The notes under the pieces are model-generated. The model ran no database searches. It saw only the letters and a list, made by a program, of their open reading frames with translations, and was not told the origin of the DNA. The position numbers and the translations under genes are program-made. Shown piece after piece: positions 55,301 to 63,089 of a stretch of DNA of 64,000 nucleotides. The stretch is from Hoeflea_A sp965228785 (GTDB lineage Bacteria; Pseudomonadota; Alphaproteobacteria; Rhizobiales; Rhizobiaceae). The stretch lies in contig CBDDIF010000001.1 in NCBI GenBank assembly GCA_965228785.1, positions 62,001 through 126,000 on the forward strand, given 5' to 3'. The stretch's first letter is position 1. Each line of letters opens with the position of its first letter.

Positions 55301-55658
55301 GGTCTCCAACATCATCGTCTGGCCGAAAGTGTTCGAACGCTATCGCACGGTGGTGATCGGCAGCCGCTTCATCGGTGTGCGCGGCCCGCTGCAGTCACAG
55401 GACGGCGTCATCCATGTGGTCGCCCGGCAGATGACCGACCTGACGCCGATGCTGTCGGGCCTGTCGGACAGCGACGGTCCGATCGACGGCCTCGCCCGCG
55501 CCGACGAGGTGCGCCGCCAGCCGATCCCGCCGGAAGAACGCCAGAAGGCGGCCCGCATCCACCAGATGGTGATCCAGGCGCCGCAGCGCCGCAGCACGCC
55601 CAACATCCACGCCATGGCCACGCGCGGCATTCTGCCCAAGGGTCGGAATTTCCACTAA
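52299..55658 (+). CDS. dnaE2: Error-prone DNA polymerase III alpha subunit DnaE2
   Basis: 1119 residues. An N-terminal PHP domain (YVELAATSNFSFLRGASHPEELV), the palm with the catalytic Asp motif PPDIDVDFEHERREEVIQY near residue 385, QGRGSAANSAVCYCLGI, a further Asp in ECLGILKVDVLALGML, and a C-terminal OB-like region with VVFETLEDETGVSNIIVWP. The ATG overlaps the imuB stop (ATGA), so all three mutasome genes are translationally coupled under the LexA box. The end overlaps the GST gene convergently by 4 bp. Confidence 0.97.
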   Translation: MMDPTLDGGYVELAATSNFSFLRGASHPEELVNEAARLGLSGISVTDRNSLAGVVRAHMAAKEVGLTFAPGCRLVFADGTPDILVWPRDRLAYGRLCELLTVGKRRAPKGECHLGLDDLLEHGEGLIMAVVLPPALPLAEPACLARLAERFAGHVYLAAAWRYAAVDQRFLALIDRLARRLDLPLIAIGDVLYHEPGRRFLQDVVTCIREHLPLRTAGRELEPNAERHLRSAAEMQRLFKGYERAVTETGRLLSRLGFSMDLLRYQYPEEPTGSELPPQETLERLTQEGLEMRYPDGAPAKVLDAIDHELALIRKLEYAPYFLTVYDIVRFAREQQILCQGRGSAANSAVCYCLGITEVDPEKVDLLFERFISEERNEPPDIDVDFEHERREEVIQYIYQKYGRERAGLAATVITYRSRSALREVGKVFELSDDVITAISGTRWGASTAQLDADDAKRAGLDPDDKYLMQILDLATQIIGFPRHLSQHVGGFVITRDRLSSVVPIENAAMEDRTVVEWDKDDLECLGILKVDVLALGMLSCIRKAFEFLEKHYGRSETLASLGDGDENVYDMICRADTVGVFQIESRAQMSMLPRLRPRCYYDLVIEVAIVRPGPIQGDMVHPYLRRRQGKEPVTYPKQELKQVLKKTLGVPLFQEQAMNIAIVAANFAPGEADKLRRAMATFRRVGTIHSFRVKMVDGMVANGYEREFAEHCFSQIEGFGEYGFPESHAASFALLVYVSCWLKCYYPDVFCAAILNSQPMGFYAPAQLIRDAREHGVEVRPVDVNLSDWYSHLEPCAPDGSTTAAISPRHASMAGIMRNTHAVRLGLHRIKGFGEDDAERLTKARGAGYDSVRDLWMRSGLSRRAMEKLAEADAFQSIGLSRRDALWAVRALDPLGAAERLPLFSIAGQKSLQQEPDISLPPMPLGEQVINDYRSLSFSLKAHPVSFVREQLIAAGYRQNVTLPDCRAGRFVSVAGLVLVRQRPGSAKGVVFETLEDETGVSNIIVWPKVFERYRTVVIGSRFIGVRGPLQSQDGVIHVVARQMTDLTPMLSGLSDSDGPIDGLARADEVRRQPIPPEERQKAARIHQMVIQAPQRRSTPNIHAMATRGILPKGRNFH

Positions 55659-56683
55659 GGTTGCTTCTCGACAACCTCCAACAGGTTGACGGAGCTCAGC
55701 CAGCCCCGCACCGACTTTTGCTCTGCCGAAGACAGGCCAAGGACGTGGTCGACGATCATTTGTCGGGACTGCTCAATATAGGGCCGGGCCAGGTAACTGA
55801 CGTCCTCGCCATAGATAGCAATGACGAAGGCTTTGTCCTTTTGGGAAAGCGCCCTGGCGTTGCCAAGGGCGAAGGGCTTGTAGGTCCGTGGCATCTCGTC
55901 CAGGACGAAACGGCCGAAACCCGTTGTTTCGGGAAACGCCGGCAAATCGCCCGTGCCGTCCCATGTGTCGGCGGTTTCCTCAACCCACTTCACGATGACC
56001 GGGTAACGCTCATAGAGCGCTCTCCTGGGGGCCGGGTCATAGAGGAAATGCGCCCGTAGTCCGGCGAGGACGATGCAGTCGACCGCCGTCGGGCAGTCGC
56101 CCAAGAGATATCGCGTTTTCGCCAGCTGCAGCTCGGCTGAGTGCATGATGCGGTGATATTCTTTTTCGGCTTCCCGTTTCTGCGTTTCGCTGCTCACGCC
56201 GGTCGCCCGGCACACCTTTGCACCCCATTCAACGAAGGAATTGGCAAAGGCCGCATCGCCTCCGGCCGCATCCATCGAAAGGAGCTCGTGGTTTTCCGGG
56301 TAGTTCCAGCGCCAGTGCACCGTCGTGCGGGCGATCCACTCGTCGAAATATTCTTCCAGGACGTGCACCAGGACCCCGAGCTCGCCGCCGGGGAACATTT
56401 CCCGGCCGGCGAAGCGGTGGTCCAGCATGCGCAAGATCGGCGTCGTGTCACCCAACATCCAGTTCTCCGGCGTGTGCAGCACCGGGATCTGATGGGTCGC
56501 CGAGCGCTGGCGAATTTCGTCCGCATTGTCTCTCGTCTTGGCGCGGAACTCCCAGTCGGCGCCATAGAAGTGCAAGGCGGCCATGAGTTTGTGGGTGAAG
56601 TAGCTGCGCTGCCAGCCGTAGACCACATAACGGTCCGGTCGATCCAACTGGTTTTCCGATCGGGTCTGCTGTGGCGTGAACAT
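55655..56683 (-). CDS. Glutathione S-transferase-like protein
   Basis: 342 residues. Thioredoxin-like N-terminal domain (YVVYGWQRSYFTHKLMAALHFY, then HQIPVLHTPENWMLGDTTPIL with the Ser/Thr-containing GSH-site turn) and a longer-than-usual helical C-terminal domain (YLLGDCPTAVDCIVLAGLRAHF). ATG 56683 is preferred; a TTG at 56701 extends it. Divergent from the TetR-dehalogenase pair, sharing a symmetric 45-bp region, so it probably belongs to the same regulon. Confidence 0.82.
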   Translation of the reverse strand: MFTPQQTRSENQLDRPDRYVVYGWQRSYFTHKLMAALHFYGADWEFRAKTRDNADEIRQRSATHQIPVLHTPENWMLGDTTPILRMLDHRFAGREMFPGGELGVLVHVLEEYFDEWIARTTVHWRWNYPENHELLSMDAAGGDAAFANSFVEWGAKVCRATGVSSETQKREAEKEYHRIMHSAELQLAKTRYLLGDCPTAVDCIVLAGLRAHFLYDPAPRRALYERYPVIVKWVEETADTWDGTGDLPAFPETTGFGRFVLDEMPRTYKPFALGNARALSQKDKAFVIAIYGEDVSYLARPYIEQSRQMIVDHVLGLSSAEQKSVRGWLSSVNLLEVVEKQP

Positions 56684-56707
56684 CGAGTTTCCGGATTTCA
56701 ATTTGAC

Positions 56708-56752
56708 ATTACAGTCATAATGCGAAATATCATTTCGTATTACAAGCGTAAT
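56708..56752. promoter_or_regulatory. Symmetric operator for the TetR-type regulator
   Basis: A 45-bp imperfect palindrome centred near 56730. The inner arms are CGAAAT-ATC-ATTTCG (56723-56737, perfect); outside them lie the half-sites ATAAT and ATTAC, and the outermost are ATTAC (56708-56712) and GTAAT (56748-56752). Four spaced ATTAC-type half-sites in one AT-rich divergent promoter fit two TetR dimers covering both promoters. Confidence 0.75.
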
Positions 56753-56762
56753 GGGAATTGAT

Positions 56763-57368
56763 ATGGCAGATCACCCCACGCAGCGGGCGCGTCACAAACA
56801 GGAATCCCGGCGGCGCATTCTTGATGCAGCGGCTACCAGATTGCGCGAAGACGGCATTGACGGCGCATCGATCATTCCTGTCATGAAAATGGCCGGACTG
56901 ACCCACGGCACGTTCTACAGCCACTTCGAAAACAAGGATGATTTGGCCGTCGAAGCCTTCCGGCACGCGATTTCGGACAACCGCGAGCAATGGTTAGGAT
57001 CCGTCAGGAGCCGGTCATGGAAGTCGCGGGTTGCCCAACTGGCCAAGGGATACCTGAACCGCAAGCACCGGGATGGCCGTTCTGAATCCTGCCCCTATTC
57101 GGCACTGGCCACCGACGCGGCCCGCGCTTCGGACGATTTCCGTCGAACCTTTGAACAAGAGCTGCACAGGTCGCTGAACGCCATGGGCGGCAGCCAGCTG
57201 GATGAACGGCAAGAACACGCCCATTACGAGGAAACCATCGCTCTCATGGCCTTGTTTGTCGGTGGGCTGTCGCTGGCACGCGCCGTCGATAGCCCGGCAA
57301 TGTCCGACCGGATCCTGAAAACATGCCGAACCATGTCCGAGCGCCTGATTGATGAGGAGACCCCCTGA
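56763..57368 (+). CDS. TetR/AcrR-family transcriptional regulator
   Basis: 201 residues. The N-terminal TetR DNA-binding domain (RARHKQESRRRILDAAATRL, MKMAGLTHGTFYSHFENKDDLAVEAF) is followed by an all-helical ligand domain. Alternative start ATG 56751 falls inside the operator's outer half-site. It ends immediately before the dehalogenase ATG (no gap), so the repressor and enzyme share a transcript and are self-regulated through the palindrome upstream. Confidence 0.93.
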   Translation: MADHPTQRARHKQESRRRILDAAATRLREDGIDGASIIPVMKMAGLTHGTFYSHFENKDDLAVEAFRHAISDNREQWLGSVRSRSWKSRVAQLAKGYLNRKHRDGRSESCPYSALATDAARASDDFRRTFEQELHRSLNAMGGSQLDERQEHAHYEETIALMALFVGGLSLARAVDSPAMSDRILKTCRTMSERLIDEETP

Positions 57369-58256
57369 ATGCCGATCGATATCGCCCCTTACGCTGAAAA
57401 GAAGACGATCACCATCAACGGCCGTTCCTTGGCCTATATCGACGAGGGAGAAGGTGACGCCATCGTCTTCCAGCACGGAAATCCCACCTCATCTTACCTG
57501 TGGCGCAATGTCATGCCGCATCTGGAAGGCCAGGGACGGCTGGTCGCCTGCGATCTCATCGGGATGGGCGACTCGGACAAACTCTCGCCGTCCGGCCCGA
57601 ACAGCTACACCTTCGCCGAACACCGAGAATTCCTGTTCGCTCTCTACGACGCGCTGGGACTTGGCGACCGTGTCGTCCTGGTGCTGCACGACTGGGGATC
57701 CGCCCTCGGGTTCGACTGGGCCAACCAGAATCGGGACAGGGTCCAGGGGATCGCCTACATGGAGGCCATCGTCAAACCGGTGACCTGGGTTGAATGGCCG
57801 GAAAATGCCCGCGCAGTCTTTCAAGGGTTCCGATCGGAAGCCGGCGAAGCGATGGTGCTGGAGAAGAACGTCTTTGTCGAACGGATCCTTCCCGCTTCGG
57901 TGATGCGGGATATGCAGGACGAAGAAATGGCCGAATACCGGCGTCCCTTCGTCAATGCAGGTGAGGATCGTCGCCCGACGTTGACCTGGCCGCGCCAGAT
58001 CCCCATTGAAGGTGAGCCCGAGGACGTGGCCAAGGTTGTCGAGGACTATGGCGCCTGGTTGTCGACCAGCGACCTTCCCAAACTGTTCATCAATGCGGAC
58101 CCAGGCTCGATCCTCGTCGGACAACAGCGGGACTTCTGCCGGTCCTGGCCGAATCAGCAGGAGATCACCGTCAAGGGTACCCACTTCATTCAGGAGGACT
58201 CGCCGGACGAGATCGGCAAGGCCGTTTCCGGTTTTGTCGGCGGGCTCAGGGGTTAG
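57369..58256 (+). CDS. Haloalkane dehalogenase (LinB-like, HLD-II)
   Basis: 295 residues, alpha/beta-hydrolase that removes halide from haloalkanes. The full set is present at LinB numbering: halide-binding Asn 38 (QHGNPTSS) and Trp 109, nucleophile Asp 108 (LHDWGS), acid Glu 132 (YMEAI) and base His 272 (GTHFIQEDSPDEIG). The natural substrate is not known from sequence; HLD-II enzymes favour chlorinated or brominated alkanes and alkenes. Downstream of and coupled to a TetR gene, with a GST-like gene divergent, suggesting a halogenated-compound response unit. Confidence 0.96.
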   Translation: MPIDIAPYAEKKTITINGRSLAYIDEGEGDAIVFQHGNPTSSYLWRNVMPHLEGQGRLVACDLIGMGDSDKLSPSGPNSYTFAEHREFLFALYDALGLGDRVVLVLHDWGSALGFDWANQNRDRVQGIAYMEAIVKPVTWVEWPENARAVFQGFRSEAGEAMVLEKNVFVERILPASVMRDMQDEEMAEYRRPFVNAGEDRRPTLTWPRQIPIEGEPEDVAKVVEDYGAWLSTSDLPKLFINADPGSILVGQQRDFCRSWPNQQEITVKGTHFIQEDSPDEIGKAVSGFVGGLRG

Positions 58257-58562
58257 CCGTTCATGACATCAGCCACACCGTGCTGTTCGCAAAAACCCGC
58301 GACGGCCTGATCCACGAAGTCATCAAGCTTCTCGATACGCTGGCCCCAAACGAGCAGCACCGGGGCAACAGGATCGGCGTGCCGCCTGGATGAGCCAGTG
58401 TCACAGAGTAGGTGTGATTACCGTCCTGTCTTGTTGAATTGAGTAGGATCGCGCACCTGGCTGCATCATGTGGTGATGAACTCGTGTTGAACACGCCCTA
58501 CATTACGTGGTGCGTCGGGGCTCCGGCTTCCGACACGCGGACAATTGAGGCACGTGGAGCGG

Positions 58563-60179
58563 ATGGTTCCAACCCAGACTGAGAAGCGGCCGAACGTCGC
58601 AAACGAAAGCCGCGAAAAGACCCACGTTGGCTATCGAATGACCATCGAGCCGGAGGCCAAGCGCATACGCGCCGTCCTCGACGGTGTGACGGTCGCCGAC
58701 AGCGCTTCGGTGATGGTCATGAAGGAAACGCGCCTTCGGCCTGTGTTCTATTTCCCCCGGGATGACGTTCGGATGGATTTGCTCCAACCCACCGACCACC
58801 GGACATACTGCCCTTTCAAAGGCAATGCCTCCTATTGGAGCATTACAGCCAGCGACAAGACTGCGGAAAATGCGGCATGGAGCTACGAAGACGCCTATGA
58901 CGAAGCGGCCATGGTCGAGGACTACGTCGCGTTCTACTGGGGCAAGATGGACCTCTGGTTTGCCGACGATACCGAAATCAAAGAGCAGCCGGCGGCAGAC
59001 ACAAACGCGAAAGACAATCCTCTCGTCGATTGGCTCGTACACGATGCGTGGAAGGCAACATCAACCGTGGAGCTGGTTGAGGCGCTGGTCGCGGCACTAA
59101 CCCGCGCAGGCTTCCCGGTGTGGAGCCTTCGACTGTTTGTCCGCACGCTCAATCCCCAACTCTTCGCCCGGTTTTACAGCTGGAAACGCGGTCGCGAGGA
59201 AATCATCGAGCGCGAAGCAACGCACGCAGGGGCACAGTCCGAACAGTTCCTGGATAGCCCATTCGCGCTTGTCATCGACGGTCAGGGCGGCGTTCGCCGG
59301 CGGCTTGAAGGAGCCAATCCTCGGTTGGATTTTCCGATCCTGCGCGACCTGATCGAAGAAGGGGCTACGGATTACGTGGCGGTCCCGCTGCGATTCTCGG
59401 ACGGGCAGATCAACGTCCTGACCCTCATTTCCGATGAGCCGGAGGGGTTTTCAACCGATCAGCTCGGACACCTCTATGAGGTCCTGCCAAATCTGGGCCG
59501 CCTGCTCGAGGCGCACGCTCAAAGAATCTCGTCGCTTACCTTGCTGCAGACCTATCTTGGTCGGAATGCGGGCGAACGCGTCAACAATGGTTCGGTCAAG
59601 CGCGGTGATGGCGAACAACTCCATGCCGTGATCTGGTTCTCGGACCTGAGACAGTCGACGACCCTCGCGGACACACTCTCTCGCGAGGATTATCTGGCGG
59701 CCTTGAACCAGTACTTCGACTGCGTCGCCGGGGCTGTGATCGAGCACGAGGGGGAGGTGCTGAAGTTCATTGGCGACGCGGTGCTCGCCATTTTTCCGAT
59801 CGAGGACTCGTCCGAGACACACCCTGAAGCCTGTCGTCGGGCACTCGCTGCCGTCCGTACGGCCGGTGAGCAGATCACAAAGGCCAACTCCGAGCGCAGC
59901 GCGTCCGGCCTGCCGCTTCTGAAATTCGGGACCGGCCTGCACCGGGGCACGATCACTTATGGCAACGTCGGGACGGAACGCCGCCTCGACTTCACGGTAA
60001 TCGGACCGGCGGTGAATGAGGCGGCCCGGATCGAGAGCCTTTGCAAGTCGCTCGACGTACCGGTGATTGCATCCTCGGCCTTTGCCGCTGGCGTGACGGA
60101 CGGTTTGCGCTCGCTCGGCACCCAAGAGCTGCGTGGTGTGCAGGCCGAGGAGGAAGTATTTGAGGTCCCGCTCACCTGA
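58563..60179 (+). CDS. DUF427 domain fused to a class III adenylate/guanylate cyclase
   Basis: 538 residues from ATG 58563. Residues about 25-133 form a DUF427 domain (VLDGVTVADSASVMVMKET, VFYFPRDDVRMDLL, TYCPFKGNASYWS). A central sensor-like region (about 150-330) includes DWLVHDAWKATSTVELVEAL and DYVAVPLRFSDGQINVLTL. The C-terminal catalytic domain has metal Asp 361 (FSDLRQST) and Asp 405 (KFIGDAVLAIF) and the transition-state Asn/Arg stretch GPAVNEAARIE. Likely makes cAMP under control of the central and DUF427 parts. The DUF427 fusion is unusual. Confidence 0.88.
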   Translation: MVPTQTEKRPNVANESREKTHVGYRMTIEPEAKRIRAVLDGVTVADSASVMVMKETRLRPVFYFPRDDVRMDLLQPTDHRTYCPFKGNASYWSITASDKTAENAAWSYEDAYDEAAMVEDYVAFYWGKMDLWFADDTEIKEQPAADTNAKDNPLVDWLVHDAWKATSTVELVEALVAALTRAGFPVWSLRLFVRTLNPQLFARFYSWKRGREEIIEREATHAGAQSEQFLDSPFALVIDGQGGVRRRLEGANPRLDFPILRDLIEEGATDYVAVPLRFSDGQINVLTLISDEPEGFSTDQLGHLYEVLPNLGRLLEAHAQRISSLTLLQTYLGRNAGERVNNGSVKRGDGEQLHAVIWFSDLRQSTTLADTLSREDYLAALNQYFDCVAGAVIEHEGEVLKFIGDAVLAIFPIEDSSETHPEACRRALAAVRTAGEQITKANSERSASGLPLLKFGTGLHRGTITYGNVGTERRLDFTVIGPAVNEAARIESLCKSLDVPVIASSAFAAGVTDGLRSLGTQELRGVQAEEEVFEVPLT

Positions 60180-60204
60180 AACGGATAGAGCGTGATACTT
60201 ACAC

Positions 60205-60220
60205 TCCTGTCGCGACAGGA
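60205..60220. repeat. 16-bp perfect palindrome after the cyclase gene
   Basis: TCCTGTCGCGACAGGA, symmetric with no loop, in the 167-bp convergent gap between the cyclase and cytochrome b561 genes. It has no T-run, so it is not an obvious terminator. Function unknown. Confidence 0.5.
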
Positions 60221-60346
60221 CCAACTGACTCTTGCGCGGTGGTCAGAGCTAGCCGTCCCGTCCGGTTCATCCGGCTTGCTTGAGAAAGTGCGAGCTTTTT
60301 GCCTTGAGGATCGCGCAGGTAGCCAACATTGAAGCGCCGTCCCCAA

Positions 60347-60877
60347 CTAGCCGAACCACATCCTGCCAAGAGTAACGTCCTTCTTGATCAGATGATGGTG
60401 CAGCACGGCACCTGTATGGAGGATCAAAAGAACCAGCATCAATCTTGCCCCGAAGCCGTGCAGATCACGCGGCAGATAGGCGTTGAAATCAGGCAACTCT
60501 CCTGGCACGCCGTCGAATATGATTGCATCAGCCCCCGATAGCGCGATCATGGCGATTCCGCTGGCAGCCATCCCCAGAATGGTGATGTAGAACAGCGAGT
60601 GAACGAGCTTGGCTATCCGTTCCTGCCACTTTGGCCCGGAGCCGACCGGAGCTGGCTTGGTATCATATCGCCACCACCAGACCAGTCTTGCAAAGGTAAG
60701 GACGAGAACTGCGTTACCCAACGGGGCATGAAACCATAACAGGTCAGCTTTTGCAGCAGACTCCATGGGTCGGGTAGCCCAAAATCCGGTCACAAATTGC
60801 TCTATTATCAGGAGCGCTGATAGCCAGTGGATGGTTACAGCAACAGTGCCGTAGCGAGTATTGTCGCTCTTTTTCAT
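60347..60877 (-). CDS. Cytochrome b561-family protein (copy A)
   Basis: 176 residues, four transmembrane helices. His residues expected to ligate haem are in VAVTIHWLSALLI, LLWFHAPLG, KLVHSLFYI and LILHTGAVLHHHLI. Opens YGTVAVTIHWLSALLI, nearly identical to the copy in the redox operon at 62541 (YGAVAVTIHWLSALLI). Start ATG 60877 has a GGGGAA SD. Transcribed away from that operon. Confidence 0.9.
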   Translation of the reverse strand: MKKSDNTRYGTVAVTIHWLSALLIIEQFVTGFWATRPMESAAKADLLWFHAPLGNAVLVLTFARLVWWWRYDTKPAPVGSGPKWQERIAKLVHSLFYITILGMAASGIAMIALSGADAIIFDGVPGELPDFNAYLPRDLHGFGARLMLVLLILHTGAVLHHHLIKKDVTLGRMWFG

Positions 60878-61110
60878 AGAATTTGTTCCCCAACACAAAC
60901 CCTATTGAAGACCGACACGGCGGGTCCATCAAGGCCATTGGTTTCTATCCACACGATAGTGAAGGCGCGCCGCGTGGCATTTGGCCTGAAATTGTTCCTT
61001 AGCTTCGATTGCGCAATATAGGAGGCCGGATCAATCCGGCGGCGCAAATCCGTTCACCGACCTATGGTGGCGTGGAAAATCGTTGCTGCAAGACCACTGA
61101 AAGCGCGGCT

Positions 61111-61557
61111 TCACGATTTTGAAGTCTGAGCTGCTCGTTTTCCCGCAATGATTCTCTGCATGAGTGTGATGAAGGTCTTTTGTTCTTCCTTGGTCAGTGG
61201 GGTCAGCATATCTTCGTTGACCCGCATGGCAGCTTTGATCGCATCGGCTTCGAGTGAGCTCGCTTTGTCGGTCATGTGGATCGAGCGAGCACGGCGATCT
61301 TCAGGATGCGGACGGCGTTCAATCAGCCCATCCCGCTCCATTCTGGCAATCGTGTTAGCCATTGTGGCTTGTTCAACATCAAGCCGTTCGACCAATTCCT
61401 TTTGTGTCAGGCCGTCCTCGCGCCACAACTCAAGAAGCGTCATAAATTGCGCTGGTGCAAGTCCGAGTGGGGCTATCTGTTCATGCAGGCCCTTAAAGCA
61501 AAGCCTGGCCGTGTGATTGATCAGGTAGCCGGCTGATTCCATTTTTTTGAAATCCAT
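61111..61557 (-). CDS. MarR-family transcriptional regulator
   Basis: 148 residues. Winged helix with LTQKELVERLDVEQATMANTIARMERDGLIERRPHPEDRRARSIHMTDKA, the recognition helix and wing of MarR. Divergent from the redox operon; the intergenic region holds a 20-bp perfect-arm palindrome lying over the operon's putative -35, so this protein is the probable repressor. Ligand unknown; MarR proteins often sense phenolics or oxidants. The start at 61557 avoids reading into the operator. Confidence 0.93.
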   Translation of the reverse strand: MDFKKMESAGYLINHTARLCFKGLHEQIAPLGLAPAQFMTLLELWREDGLTQKELVERLDVEQATMANTIARMERDGLIERRPHPEDRRARSIHMTDKASSLEADAIKAAMRVNEDMLTPLTKEEQKTFITLMQRIIAGKRAAQTSKS

Positions 61558-61572
61558 GATCTGCTTTAGCAC

Positions 61573-61601
61573 TTGCATAGTGCGCTATGCAATGTTAAAT
61601 G
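61573..61601 (+). promoter_or_regulatory. MarR operator with overlapping promoter of the redox operon
   Basis: TTGCATAG-TGCG-CTATGCAA (61573-61592), perfect 8-bp arms. On + the same bases give TTGCAT, a 17-nt spacer and TAAATG (61596-61601), so the palindrome covers the -35 and spacer of a promoter reading toward the ABM gene. Confidence 0.75.
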
Positions 61602-61636
61602 TAAATAGCCTACCATGCTATATTAGGAGCGATTAC

Positions 61637-62008
61637 GTGGCCGCGAAACTGAAGGAAATGGATGAGGTTGTGACCCTTGCGGCACAAATGGAAACCGAAG
61701 AGGGTCCTATCGTTCTCATAAACATTTTCACCTTCGAACCGGAAGACGAAGATGCATTGATCAAGGCCTGGACACAGGATGCTGACTTTATGAAACAGCA
61801 GCCGGGCTACATTTCGACGCAACTCCACAAGGGATTGGCTGGGAGCTCTACACTCGTCAACTATGCAGTTTGGCAGGATGTTCGGAGTTTTCGAGACGCT
61901 TTTTCAAGTCCCGAATTTGTCCGTCTTCTTGAAGACTATCCAGACAGCGCAATTGCGACGCCGCACCTGTTCAGGAAGCTCGCGGTCGCCAACCATTGCG
62001 TGGCGTGA
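61637..62008 (+). CDS. Antibiotic biosynthesis monooxygenase-like (ABM) protein
   Basis: 123 residues. ABM fold: GPIVLINIFTFEPEDEDALI, PGYISTQLHKGL and YAVWQDVRSFRDAF. Starts at GTG 61637 because AGGAG (61625-61629) sits 7 nt upstream and gives MAAKLKEMDEVV; ATG 61658 is weaker. Stops 10 bp before the EF-hand gene. Members are small quinol or aromatic monooxygenases or stress proteins; here probably linked to the redox genes that follow. Confidence 0.87.
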   Translation: MAAKLKEMDEVVTLAAQMETEEGPIVLINIFTFEPEDEDALIKAWTQDADFMKQQPGYISTQLHKGLAGSSTLVNYAVWQDVRSFRDAFSSPEFVRLLEDYPDSAIATPHLFRKLAVANHCVA

Positions 62009-62018
62009 GGAGAGTATC

Positions 62019-62510
62019 GTGAGCTGGAAGCCTCTCCTTGTCGCTGCAGTTTTGGGTGTTTCATGCGCCGATGCCGCACTTGCCGATAACCACAAAACCG
62101 AAGGTCGCCTGACATCGGAACTAACGTTTTCAGCCATCGACAGGCACTCCAACGGATACATTCACCAAGGTGATCTGGAAGTGTTTCGGTCGGACGTCTT
62201 TACGTCCATGGATTACGACGACAACGGGCGCCTGACCTATGAGGAATTTGCCGCCTGGGATCCTGGATTTTCTCTTTTGGCCGAGGAAAAAGGTAAGTCC
62301 GAGGCCTATGTAACTGCCACAAAAATCGTGTTCGCGTTTTGGGATCGCGATGCTGATGGCGAGATTACGGAATCGGAAATGCGCCACGCCATGAACGCCG
62401 ATTTTCGACGGGCGGATCTCAACGATGACGCTGTCCTCACCGAGGATGAGTTTCTCAATGGATTCATCATCATCGTGGCCATAAGGGCCACCATTCGGCC
62501 CGACCTCTAA
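62019..62510 (+). CDS. Secreted four-EF-hand calcium-binding protein
   Basis: 163 residues with GTG start and GAGGAG SD. A signal peptide (KPLLVAAVLGVSCADAALA) suggests periplasmic location. Four EF-hand loops: 41 (DRHSNGYIHQGD, last Glu replaced by Asp), 65 (DYDDNGRLTYEE, canonical), 109 (DRDADGEITESE, canonical) and 133 (DLNDDAVLTEDE, central Gly replaced). Two good sites plus two variants. It sits between the ABM and cytochrome b561 genes and may sense calcium for the redox system. Confidence 0.9.
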   Translation: MSWKPLLVAAVLGVSCADAALADNHKTEGRLTSELTFSAIDRHSNGYIHQGDLEVFRSDVFTSMDYDDNGRLTYEEFAAWDPGFSLLAEEKGKSEAYVTATKIVFAFWDRDADGEITESEMRHAMNADFRRADLNDDAVLTEDEFLNGFIIIVAIRATIRPDL

Positions 62511-62540
62511 GAGCGAATCTCGAGGATTGAGTCATCGACC

Positions 62541-63089
62541 ATGACCACGAAGAGCAACACCCAGCATTATGGCGCTGTGGCGGTCACCATTCACTGGCTG
62601 TCCGCGTTGCTGATCATCGTACTTCTCGGTTCCGGTTTTCGCGCTGGCCAGACAATCGATCCAGCGGCAAAAGCGGACATACTTCGGTTGCATGCACCAT
62701 TGGGCATCGCGGTGTTGCTTTTGACACTCGCCCGCATCGTTTGGTGGTGGCAATTCGACACAAAGCAAGCCAATAGTACGGGCGATCCGCGTTGGCAGGG
62801 GATGTCTGCCAAAGCGGTTCACCTTCTCTTCTACATCATTATCCTGGGCATGACGGCAAGCGGTATTGGCATGATCGTGCTTTCCGGCGCTTTTCCAATA
62901 CTGTTTGGTGGGGCGGACGGAACCCTTCCGAACTTCAATCTGTATTTGCCGAGAGGCCCCCATGGTCTGGGTGCCAGGGCCATGATTGCCCTGCTGGTCG
63001 TTCATGCGGGTGCAGCTTTCTACCATCACTTTGTCAAGCGCGACGCAACGCTCCGGCGGATGTGGTTCGGTAATGGGAGCGCAAGTTGA
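62541..63089 (+). CDS. Cytochrome b561-family protein (copy B)
   Basis: 182 residues, four helices with haem-ligand His in VAVTIHWLSALLI, LRLHAPLG, KAVHLLFYI and ALLVVHAGAAFYHHFV. Resembles copy A at 60347 closely. Starts 30 bp after the EF-hand gene and ends overlapping the start of the reductase gene by four bases (TTGA), so it is translationally coupled to it. Probable membrane electron conduit between a cytoplasmic reductase and a periplasmic acceptor or quinone. Confidence 0.92.
   Translation: MTTKSNTQHYGAVAVTIHWLSALLIIVLLGSGFRAGQTIDPAAKADILRLHAPLGIAVLLLTLARIVWWWQFDTKQANSTGDPRWQGMSAKAVHLLFYIIILGMTASGIGMIVLSGAFPILFGGADGTLPNFNLYLPRGPHGLGARAMIALLVVHAGAAFYHHFVKRDATLRRMWFGNGSAS

Noticed and set aside
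58259..58393. Short open frame after the dehalogenase (HTVLFAKTRDGLIHEVIKL...)
   Set aside because: Looks coding-like for 40 codons but has no good start, SD or family match; possible remnant, not supportable as a gene.
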